Of a stretch of DNA of 64,000 bases, positions 1 through 9,100 are shown piece by piece. The DNA is from Leptodactylus fallax (Eukaryota; Chordata; Amphibia; Anura; Leptodactylidae). The first letter of the stretch is position 1, and each line of letters begins with the position of its first letter. A program made the translations under genes and the position numbers. The stretch is taken from the NCBI GenBank assembly GCA_947044405.1, contig CAMRHE010001097.1:1-64000 (forward strand), written 5' to 3'. The notes beneath the pieces were generated by a model. The model was given only the letters and a program-made list of their open reading frames with translations. It was not told where the DNA came from and made no database searches.

Positions 1-21
1 CCAGCGGTGGGAAGGGGTTAA
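1..21. mobile_element. End of a TTAA-type element, cut by the window edge
   Basis: The first bases end in gggaaggggttaa, with TTAA at 18-21. This is the same terminal sequence, in inverse orientation, as the complete element at 1495-2435. Confidence 0.5.
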
Positions 22-459
22 AGAGCATCTCCACGATCTAACTCAATTACACTTATCCCTTAAAGTGCTCATTCAACTAGATACCTTCAATTCTAAAAAT
101 AAACTTTTCATAAATTAACAGTGCAGCTGAATTTAAAAAAACTGTAATATATTTAACTAGAGAAATGTGTCTTCTTCATTTATCAGTCTGAATTATTTTT
201 CACATAGAAGTCTATGGAGAGTGGAGGGCAACTGCTAGAAAGACTCACTCTTCTACACACGCTTTAAGAAATTTGATCATTAGAGGGTATTTCAGTCAGA
301 GCAAGTGGGGGCCTGACCTCTTAGTCATCTCTGATCGCTAGAATCAAGGAACTACAACACTAATCTTTAGTTTTCAATGCTCTTGGTGAGGGCACTGAAA
401 GCTAAAGAGTAGTGATGGCTAGTGATATGCCATGAAATTACTATTAATATTAATTTGTA
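22..459. other. Unassigned intron or flanking DNA
   Basis: A+T-rich, with no ORF of note, no splice-compatible ADGB exon and no recognisable repeat. Confidence 0.4.
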
Positions 460-1494
460 TTATATTATATGATGTTCTACAGGTGGTGCATTTGTGCTTA
501 GCAGCAATAGCAATGGCACATAGCAACCTAAGTCATGTTTAACAGGACTTTTGTACTCAGCATTGGGAACCATGATTATTGGGGCCAACTTGAATAGTAC
601 GATCTGTACAGCTGTACAACTGTTAATAAACCTGCAAAATGCACAAATAGGTAAACTGTGGGAAGGTAGAAGAAGATAAGAGGGGGGGTAAATGTGTAAA
701 GCTGGTGTGGCAGAGGAGAGAGTAGTGGAAGAGAGAAGAGAAAGGAGAAGTGAGAGGGGAAGAAGAAGAAGCAAAGAGAAAAAAAAAAGGAAAAGAAAAG
801 AAAAAACAATTTGGGGAGATGTGGGGTGAGACTGTGTGAATTGGCAGTAGTTGAAGAGGAAGGTAGGTAAGTTAGAGAAGACTAATAAAGGGCAGAGTGT
901 GCAAAATATAAGGCCATTACTTCTGAAGGTGAAAGGTTTGTCCCAGAAGCATAGAATATTCTGCAGATGTCTGAAATTCCATCCAATAGTACCAGGTCTT
1001 ATGAAATTTATCGTAAGAATTGGTAATGGAAGAGGTAAGATTTTCTATATGCATCACATTGCTGACTTTAGAAATCCAGGGGGACATAGAAGGCGGAGAT
1101 GTCTGTTTCCATAGCAATTTATATACAGGCTGCTGCCATTACTAGGAATCTCAGTAATGAGCGTTTGTAGATCTTCAGAGGCATGTCACTGTGATTTAGG
1201 AGGAATAGGGCAGGACCAATAGGTCTAGTGGTGCCAATCACATGTCTAATCACTTTTCAGATTTCAGCCCAGAAAGGGGTTAGGGCTCAGCAAGACCAGA
1301 ATATATGTAGCAGCGTCTCCCCCGCCTCTCCAGACCTCTAGCACCGCGGATCCACCTCAGGAAATAATGCGTAGCAGGAATCTGGTACCAACGTGAGAGT
1401 AATTTATAACTGGCTTCCTGAAACCTAGAGCTAATTGAAGCTTTGTGTGTTAGCTCAAATATACGGCCCTTTTATTCCACTAAAAATTTGAGAT
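460..1494 (-). mobile_element. L1-type LINE relic (ORF2 C-terminus and 3' region)
   Basis: Read on the minus strand, 1490-917 preserves, across several frameshifts and stops, the C-terminal part of an L1-clade ORF2. This includes a cysteine-containing CYIYSGL patch around 1300 and the end segment PPSMSPWISKVSNVMHIENL followed by SYDKFHKTWYYW (1117-917). That tail is characteristic of amphibian L1 ORF2 proteins. From about 840 down to 640 the strand is almost pure pyrimidine (purine on +), as expected of a 3' UTR or tail. The upstream end is cut by a TTAA element at 1495. It is clearly dead. Confidence 0.7.
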
Positions 1495-1765
1495 TTAACC
1501 CCTTCCCACTGGTGACATTTTTCAATTTTTGTTTTTGACTCCCCATCTTCCAAACCCCATAACTTTTACATTTTTCAGTTCACAGAGCCATATGAGGGCT
1601 TAATGTTTGCGGGAAAAATTGTTCTTCATAATTTTACCATTTATTATTCTGTACAATGTACTGGGAAGCTGGGAAAAAATTCAGAATGAGATAGAATTGG
1701 AGAAAAAGTTCTTTTGTGCAACTTTCTTACAGGCTTTGTTTTTATTGCGTTCACTTCCGGAGATA

Positions 1766-1805
<40 letters not shown>

Positions 1806-2435
1806 TTATTTACGTTTTAACCCCTTAAAAAAAATCTAAAACTTTGCGAAAAAAAATTTTTTTCTTGGAGTCTGACACCTGTAAAAATTTTTTTGTTAAA
1901 GTCGCCATATTCTGACACCTGGAACTTTTTTATATATGCGTGTATGGGAATGCATAGGGCGTCATTTTATGCGAGGTCAGATATACTTTTTAGTTATACC
2001 ATTTTGGGGAATGTCCATTGCTTTGATCACTTTTTATAAAAATTTTTATCAGTGGAGAAACAGCAAAAAAAAATGTCTTTTCGGCACTTTTTGAATTTTT
2101 AATACTTTTTAATATATATATATTTTTTTTTATTCTGTAATTTATTAGATCTCCTATGCAATGCTTTGCAAAATATGGGCACTTCTATTACAGGCTGCAT
2201 AGAGAAGACTGAAATAGATGTAAATGCCAGACAAGCCAAGGATCTCATTTCAGCTTTGACCGACGCGCCGGTGGCCTTAATGCCTTGATCAGCATTAGCA
2301 CCATGTCTCTGCTGTATAATACAGCAGAGACCTAGCAGCTGTGGCAGCATCTCAGCTCAACTCCTTTGGGGTTACCATATTTAAATACCTGATATCTATT
2401 ACGTACTATTACGGCGGATGTCAGGAAGGGGTTAA
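1495..2435. mobile_element. Non-autonomous TTAA-target element (Kolobok/piggyBac-like MITE)
   Basis: TTAA is present at 1495-1498 and 2432-2435. The inner ends are CCCCTTCC and its complement. No ORF beyond chance; the interior is A/T-rich with a (TA)n tract. The TTAA duplication is a hallmark of both the Kolobok and piggyBac superfamilies, and the sequence alone does not decide between them. Diverged relatives lie at 48130, 53141 and 24.8-26.3 kb. Confidence 0.7.
1768..1802. repeat. (AT)n microsatellite
   Basis: 35 bases of uninterrupted AT dinucleotide inside the TTAA element. Confidence 0.95.
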
Positions 2436-2564
2436 GTCTGATTCCCACTTCAGTATGAATGGGGGAGGAGGTTGGTTAGGAGGGTCTATCAGGTAGGAGT
2501 AGGAGGTGGACAAAGTGTATTTTAAGATGCCTGTACCAATGCATGATCCAATGGGGGGATAAGG
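2436..2564. other. Unassigned DNA between two insertions
   Basis: G-rich on the + strand. It may belong to the older repeat into which the neighbouring elements inserted. No coding signal. Confidence 0.3.
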
Positions 2565-3373
2565 TATTACAATACTTAATTATAAAGACTAGGAGAGTCA
2601 CCCACCAGTATCCAGACGCATTAAAACATAATTTGTATGTTGAGGAAGGGTGATATACCTATGATACTATAACATACTTACTTTAGTGGCTCTCTGAGAT
2701 AAAGATACATACCTCTGATGAATGTGTCAGTATCGCTGTATATTCTGACACAGGAAACGTGCGTTAGGTGTATACAGGTGTTAGTAGTATATCATGGTTA
2801 AAAATCAGTTGCTGTGATATGAAGGTAGCATAGAGCATTGGACACTATAACACTGTGGATAGTGGGCAGAGCGCTTTTTAGTCCTGAGATCTTATTTATA
2901 ACACTCTATTAGGCGTGTGAGTGGGAATTCTTGGTGAAAGGTAGCTGCTGTGATGTGATATAAGGTGTTAATAGGACATTATAGCTTAAACCAGCCGATA
3001 TGCTAAGTGTTGGTATGGTTGCTAGGTAGAGTTTCTGTTAGTCCTAAAAGGTTACCTTTAATAGCCCAAATAGTGTTTTAGTGGGATGTTACGGTTTGAA
3101 ATGGCCGCTGTGTTACTAAGGTGGCATTAGGAGTTTGATACTTTAAATGGTTGATGCTAGGTAGAACTCCCCTTTTTCAAGTTATAAGCATGATCGTAAT
3201 TTCCAATTGCTGCTAGTTTATTAGTTCTTTATTTATGTTGTAGTCTTTCTTGTGTATTTTAATATTTATATTATAATAAAATTATGTTTTAATGCGTCTG
3301 GATACTGGTGGGTGACTCTCCTAGTCTTTATAATTATAAATTATCGGCACGCAATACCTTATTACAATACTTA
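2565..3373 (+). mobile_element. Penelope-like insertion with inverted ends, 14-bp target duplication and hammerhead motif
   Basis: A 14-bp direct repeat TATTACAATACTTA flanks the insertion at 2565-2578 and 3360-3373. Just inside are nearly perfect inverted repeats of about 54 bp (2579-2632 and 3281-3334). The interior carries a hammerhead ribozyme motif (2705-2775). Hammerheads together with terminal pseudo-LTRs in direct or inverted arrangement are known features of Penelope-like retroelements. There is no reverse transcriptase or GIY-YIG coding sequence, so this is a short non-autonomous or truncated copy. The class assignment is inference from structure; the inverted repeats and target duplication are directly visible. 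Confidence 0.6.
2705..2775 (+). ncRNA. Hammerhead ribozyme motif (type I, slightly decayed)
   Basis: The core CTGATGA lies at 2715-2721 and GAAA at 2754-2757. Stem II is 8 perfect pairs (2723-2730 with 2745-2752) closing a 14-nt loop, but the usually G-C 10.1/11.1 pair is A·G (2722/2753). Stem III is the short ACG/CGT (2757-2759 with 2762-2764) with a 2-nt loop, as in Penelope and newt hammerheads, followed by T2765 as the cleavage-site base (GUU). Stem I pairs 2709-2714 with 2766-2771 (one G·U) and continues after a mismatch. The fold is complete except for the 10.1/11.1 pair, so self-cleavage may be weak or lost. Confidence 0.65.
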
Positions 3374-3743
3374 GACTGAGGTGGTAACATGCAGAAAAAG
3401 ATCTATAGATGGATGGTGCACCTCATGCTCGATATTGGTAAGTCTTGGTAAACCGAAGGGTCTGGAGATGTTCACCATTCTGATTCCAAATGCACATGTG
3501 TTACTTGAGAGAACCCTGCCCTCAACCATAGATGAAAGGGCATATCCAGGTATCCGGGCCGGAATGACAGGTTGTCCAAAATTGGATAAAGCACAGAATT
3601 AGAGGGGAGTAGGTCGTTGCAGACAAATTTGTGGGAACTTACCTGCATTGTAGGGTCAGCTTTATGATTGTTTTAAGTGCACGGCATTGTTCTCTCTGGA
3701 AGTATTACATGGCATACATCCTATCTCACTAGTGTAATTGATT
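3374..3743. other. Unassigned, probably old repeat
   Basis: One 73-codon open stretch (3381-3602) without recognisable features. It is likely part of the older repeat broken by the Penelope-like insertion. No splice-compatible ADGB exon seen. Confidence 0.3.
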
Positions 3744-3745
3744 TA

Positions 3746-5332
3746 CAGTGCCTTGCGAAAGTATTCGGCCCCCTTGTACTTTTCAACCTTTTGCCACATT
3801 TCAGGCTTCAAACATAAGGATTTAAAATTTTAATTTTTTGGTGAAGAATCAACAACAAGTGGGACACAATTGTGAAGTGGACCGAAATTTATTGATTATT
3901 TTAAACTTTTGTAAAAAATAAAAAACTGAAAAGTGGGACGTGCAATATTATTCGGCCCCTTTACTTTCAGTGCAGCAAACTCACTCCAGAAGTTCAGTGA
4001 GGATCTCTGAATGATCCAATGTTGTCCTAAATGAATGATGATGATAAATATAATCCATCTATGTGTAATCAAGTCTCCGTATAAATGCACTTGCTCTGTG
4101 ATAGTCTCAGGGTTCTGTTTAAAGCGCAGAGAGCATCATGAAGACCAAGGAACACACCAGGCAGGTCCGTGATACTGTTGTGGAGAAGTTTAAAGCCGGA
4201 TTTAGATACAAAAAGATTTCCCAAACTTTAAACATCCCAAGGAGCACTGTGCAAGCGATCATATTGAAATGGAAGGAGTATCAGACCACTGCAAATCTAC
4301 CAAGACCTGGCCGTCCCTCTAAACTTTCATCTCAAACAAGGAGAAGACTGATCAGAGATGCAGCCAAGAGGCACATGATCACTCTGGATGAACTGCAGAG
4401 ATCTACAGCTGAGGTGGGAGAGTCTGTCCATAGGACAACAATCAGTTGTACACTGCACAAATCTGGCCTTTATGGAAGAGTGGCAAGAAGAAAGCCATTT
4501 CTCAAAGATATCCATAAAAAGTCTTGTTTAAAGTTTGCCACAAGCCACCTGGGAGACACACCAAACATGTGGAAGAAGGTGCTCTGGTCAGATGAAACCA
4601 AAATCAAACTTTTGGCCACAATGCTAAACGATATGTTTGGCGTAAAAGCAACACAGCTCATCACCCTGAACACACCATCCCCACTGTCAAACATGGTGGT
4701 GGCAGCATCATGATTTGGGCCTGATTTTCTTCAGCAGGGACAGGGAAGATGGTTAAAATTGATGGGAAGATGGATGGAGCCAAATACAGGACCATTCTGG
4801 AAGAAAACCTGTTGGAGTCTGCAAAAGACCTGAGACTGGGACGGAGATTTATCTTCCAACAAGACAATGAGCCCAAACATAAAGCAAAATCTACAATGGA
4901 ATGGTTCACAAATAAACGTATCCAGGTGTTAGAATGACTAAGTCAAAGTCCGGCCCTGAATCCAATCGAGAATCTGTGGAAAGAGCTGAAAACTGCTGTT
5001 CACAAACGCTCTCCATCCAACCTCACTGAGCTCGAGCTGTTTTCCAAGGAAGAATGGGCAAGAATTTCAGTCTCTCGATGTACAAAACTGATAGAGACAT
5101 ATCCCAAGCGACTTGGAGCTGTAATCGCAGCAAAAGGTGCCCCACTTTTCAGTTTTTTATTTTTTACAAAAGTTTAAAATATCCAATAAATTTCGTTCCA
5201 CTTCACGATTGTGTCCCACTTGTTTTTGATTCTTCACAAAAAAATTAAAATTTTATATCCTTATGTTTGAAGCCTGAAATGTGGCAAAAGGTTGAAAAGT
5301 TCAAGGGGGCCGAATACTTTCGCAAGGCACTG
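3746..5332 (+). mobile_element. Tc1/mariner transposon, nearly full length, dead (copy 1)
   Basis: TA duplications at 3744-3745 and 5333-5334. The terminal inverted repeats start CAGTGCCTTGCGAAAGTATT. Length 1587 bp. It is the same family as the inverted copy at 15302-16934. The transposase frame is interrupted, so only a supplied or relic activity is possible. Confidence 0.95.
4138..5159 (+). pseudogene. Tc1 transposase, frameshifted
   Basis: A DDE transposase of Tc1 type that would bind its own inverted repeats and cut and paste at TA. It starts at the ATG at 4138 (MKTKEHTRQVRDTVVEKFKA), with a paired helix-turn-helix (KKISQTLNIPRSTVQ), the GRPSKLS linker and the first catalytic Asp in LWSDETK near residue 150. 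A frameshift near 4610 puts the rest in other frames: the second Asp is in QQDNEPKHKAKS (about 4858-4893). A stop at 4935 precedes the region of the third acidic residue, [11 protein letters not shown], where the usual D of PDLNP is altered to A. It is non-functional. Confidence 0.92.
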
Positions 5333-5334
5333 TA

Positions 5335-5610
5335 GCTCCTTTGGCAAGTAGCAACAGGAGGGAAGGGTGGTGTGGATTTGATGTGATTTTACTGTAACAT
5401 GTCTTCTTATTTTATTGGTTGAGTTTTCTTTTAAAATGTGATATTGCTTTGTTTTAATTTCTCATTTGCTTACTATATATGTTTGTTTCTTTGTTATATT
5501 GTTTATAATTGAAAATCAGTATAAAAAGAGTCACGCGGGGAATTAAGGAGAACCGAAGCTATTTCTCTGTGTGCTGGGCTAATATAGTGGGTTATGGTGA
5601 CAGACTCCCT
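5335..5610. other. Unassigned intron or flanking DNA
   Basis: A/T-rich. The last bases (5596-5612) read gtgacagactcccttta, resembling the end of a common foldback MITE whose other end I cannot place. Confidence 0.3.
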
Positions 5611-5827
5611 TTAGGCTGAGGCCCCACATTGTGTAAACACAGCTTTTTTTGTGAAGATTTTGAAGCGGTGTTTTGAGCCAAAGTCAAGAGTGTATTGAGC
5701 AGAAAGGAGAAGTACTTCCCAGATATTTCCTTTTCCTTGTAGCCATTCTTGGCTTTGATTCAAGAAACCGCAGCAAAATCTGCAACAAAAAAAAGCTGCG
5801 TTTCTGCAACGTGGGGCCTCAGTCTTA
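5611..5827. repeat. Foldback hairpin, family P1
   Basis: An inverted repeat covering nearly the whole element: one arm starts GGCTGAGGCCCCACATTG, the other ends CAACGTGGGGCCTCAG. The arms carry AGATTTTG..GAGCCAAAGTCAAGAGTG and the complement CTTGGCTTTG..GCAAAATCTGC. It has no coding capacity. It is the first of about nine P1 copies in the window. Confidence 0.8.
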
Positions 5828-6063
5828 CAGTCATGAGGCATTCAATATATCCTTGGCAAATCTTAATTTAAAAGGGATTATATGTGGTATTCACATTTTC
5901 TGAGGGCTTCAATAATTTACACATTCATAGCATGTTAATATTGCACGGCTACAACATTTTCTCCACAAGTGCTCAGTTTATCCTACATTGTCAGGCAGAG
6001 TGATCTCCAAAGCCCACAGAGCATAATACTGTATGTGTTTTTTTCTTTTCCATTTTGATTTAG
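5828..6063. other. Intron upstream of first visible ADGB exon
   Basis: No repeat recognised. It ends in a pyrimidine-rich tract and the tttag acceptor of the exon at 6064. Confidence 0.5.
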
Positions 6064-6135
6064 TCTCCTGTGGTTGTTAAGGATGAAACCTCCTGTGATT
6101 TATTATCAGCAAATGAACATTTAATTGGAAGTGAG
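6064..6135 (+). CDS. ADGB: ADGB exon (calpain-like region, start)
   Basis: 72 nt, 24 codons, phase 0 at both ends, translating [20 protein letters not shown] plus IGSE. It follows a pyrimidine tract ending in tttag and is followed by gtatgt. It reads straight into the next exon 128 bp away. By alignment in the mind with calpains, the IGSE-LMRW junction falls where calpains carry the catalytic cysteine (GDCW), and no cysteine is present there. Confidence 0.9.
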
Positions 6136-9100
6136 GTATGTAAAACTGTTCAAGCCGCAGATTTTAACTGACACCTCTTGAAACTTATTTTAAAGTTATT
6201 CATTTTTCTAAAATCTAAAAGAATAATTTTATTATAATATGGTATTGTCATTTTACCTCTCAGCTCATGAGGTGGATTATTAGCGAGGTCAGCGCCGTCT
6301 GGAGAATATATAATGAAAATGTGACAGATAATAAAGCTACATCTGCAGAACCACCAGTGCTAGCATGGAAGCCATGGGAACACATTTATGCTCTTTGTAA
6401 AGCTGTGAAGGGGCACATGCCTCTCTACAACAGCTATGGGAAATATATTGTGAAATTATATTGGATGGTAAGTCATGAAATCCACTTTATGAAAGTTCTC
6501 TTACAATTTTTATACATACATTTATTGTGCAAACAATAGGACCACAAAGGAATCATAGCCACCTACAGGAAAGCCACCTAGAGGAGAGCTATTTAAAGAA
6601 TACAGTAAAACTAAATTTTCATCCTTAAAGAGGTATCCCAATTCTCATAACTTCCTTTATGTGTAGAGAACAGGATATTATACACTTTTCTAATATATAG
6701 GTATTGTATATTATTGTATATATTTCAAATTTTGCTCACACATCTTAACTTTGTCAGTGCAGTGGTCTCTCTGTAAAGGAAAAAAATTGTATGGTCCATT
6801 TTTAGTCCTGTGAAATCCTTTGGTTTCAGAACTGGAACAGACTAAACATAACATCAGTCATGTGACCCTCACACAGGTCATGTGACCCCTGGTATTCAGT
6901 TAATTGTCCTAGTAGACAGGTTAATAGTAGTATATTGAGGCACAGAACATATACAGTATTACTACAGCATCATTTCATCATGTCTATGGAGAAGAAAATG
7001 TTATGTTCTTCTTCATGTGTCTTCCTTGTTTGGTTGTTTTGTTATTTTTTTTTTTTTCTTCAGTTAACCACTTTTATTAACCACTTCCGGACTGCCCATT
7101 GGGTATTTATGTCTGGATAGTGGCTCTCTTGTTCTACAAAGACCTACCCATCTTTGCAGTTTTAAGCAGCTGCACGAAGCTTATTACTGCTATATACACA
7201 GCTATGGAAGCCGCCATGATGTGGCTCCCCTCTGACCCAGCAGCCATGTGATCCATTGGGAATCAGAGACTGTTAGAGCTGATGGGTCCTAGAGAACCCA
7301 GATCAGCTCAACAGTAATGGGCAGGAGGCTGTATTCCTCCTGTAACTGGGGCTAGGGTATCAGCTCCAGTTACAGGGAAAATCAGCCTCCCCCACTAAAA
7401 AAAATTGTTTAGATGCCCTCAAAGGTCTATTATGACCTTATGGGGACACAATGTACAAATTAAAATAAATAAATAGGAAAGATAAAAATGAAAGTAAAAT
7501 CATTAAAAAAAATAATAATAATATGCCCATACCACGCCCTCATCAGAGGTTCTAGCTCCACCCCTGACAACACAATACAAAATAAAAGTTACCGTAACAG
7601 AGAGGCTAAATGCTTTTAACAGAAAGTCCGCAGAGGTTTCTTCTGTGGACTTTCTGCTTCCGTGATACCTATAGGTAAACCACCGGCATTTCCATAGGTA
7701 TAATTGACATGCTGTGATTTCCAAAACTGTGATGGTTTTGAAAATTACAGCATGTCTGCTACGTGCATTTTTCGCAATGTGTGGATGAAGTTCCCCGGCC
7801 TTAAAAATTTTTTTTTTTTAGTAAAAACAGACACGTTTTCCCTCCTCTTTTGTTTATATTTTCATTGATATAAAAAAAAATAAAAAACATGCAAAAATAA
7901 AACATAAAAATAAAGACGCAAAAATTAGTTGAATATCCCTAATGATAAAAATTTTTAGCCCTCAAAACCGCACGTATGACAGAACTAAAAAATGTGACTG
8001 GTCCTGTACCAGAGAAATTGGTTAACAGCATTGTCTAGAGTCAAGCAGCCATGTTACAAATCACCTAGAAACATACAGCCAAGTAAATACACACACACTG
8101 AGGTAGCCATAATAAAGATCTGTAGTTTTCTCATGAATGTGTCCTGTGTGCAAACCACACACATGTATGCATCCAATTTGCTTACTAAATGTTAGAGATA
8201 GCATGGTGTGTCACATGACCGACACCATATTTAGTCCTATTCTATTAGCCCTTAGATGTATTACACGAGACCGATAGGACTGTACCATTTTACTGTGTGG
8301 AGGATTGTCTGCACTGATATAATAAATGTTTGTGAGCAGAATTTTAAATGTGTATATATATTAGAAAATTGTATGATATCCTGTTGTATAGTCAAATACA
8401 TCAAATAAACAAAATGGAATACCCCTTTAAGTATATTCATCAACCTTTTATGTCTGTATCTATCTCTATATGTGGAATAATGTAGCATATTATCTGTTAT
8501 CTAATAAACAAATGTGCCATCTCTGGAAACCAACCTACCAGGAGACCCACTGTAGGATTGTGTATTGAATGATGAGCAAGATTATTAGTAGTGCTCTGCA
8601 TAAATGTCATAAATGTCTTTGGTGGGAAAATCCTTTTATATATAAATATTTCAATTGACAAGTGAAAATAAAAAATATGTCGTTCGGGTTTTATTGATAC
8701 TAGTCATTAAGTATTTATATACATGACTACAGACAGTCTTTAGCAGCCTAGGTGATAAACCATATCACTAATAAGTACATGATATATCCTATTGGAGCAA
8801 TACTAGATTGTCACTTCCACCCACTTCTGTTGCATGTTATTGTTTAGGTTTTTTTTTCTGACGTTCTGTTTCTGCGTTTGCATGCCATATTTAATTTGTG
8901 AATCCCCCATTTTAATAATACATTTTGCAGATGTGTTCAGGAGACAAATTAAAGCTTTAGTGCAATTGTTTAGAATAAATGGTATGTTGCAGCTTCACTT
9001 GGCAATGATATTTATATATACAGAAGTACAAGCCACAAAGACGGAAGTGAAGTGAGCGGGTTACCAAATTAGTAGAGATTATCAGTGGCTGTCACATAAA

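Larger units (their letters stand above)
6625..8430. mobile_element. Long-terminal-inverted-repeat element with a nested insertion
   Basis: TTAA at 6625-6628 and 8427-8430. The left arm (about 6625-6890) and right arm (about 8180-8430, reverse complement) share long blocks such as CAGGATAT..ATACA..TTTTCTAATATATA, TTTTGCTCACA, GTCAGTGCAG and TCATGTGAC. A complete second TTAA element (7077-8025) sits between the arms. Without it the element is about 860 bp. No transposase. Confidence 0.6.

Noticed and set aside
460..840. Long minus-strand ORFs in the purine-rich tract
   Set aside because: Low-complexity Leu/Ser/Phe translation of a pyrimidine-rich L1 3' region, not a gene.
7545..7570. CTGATGAGGGCG on the minus strand as a hammerhead core
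   Set aside because: No GAAAC core or stem II follows within range.
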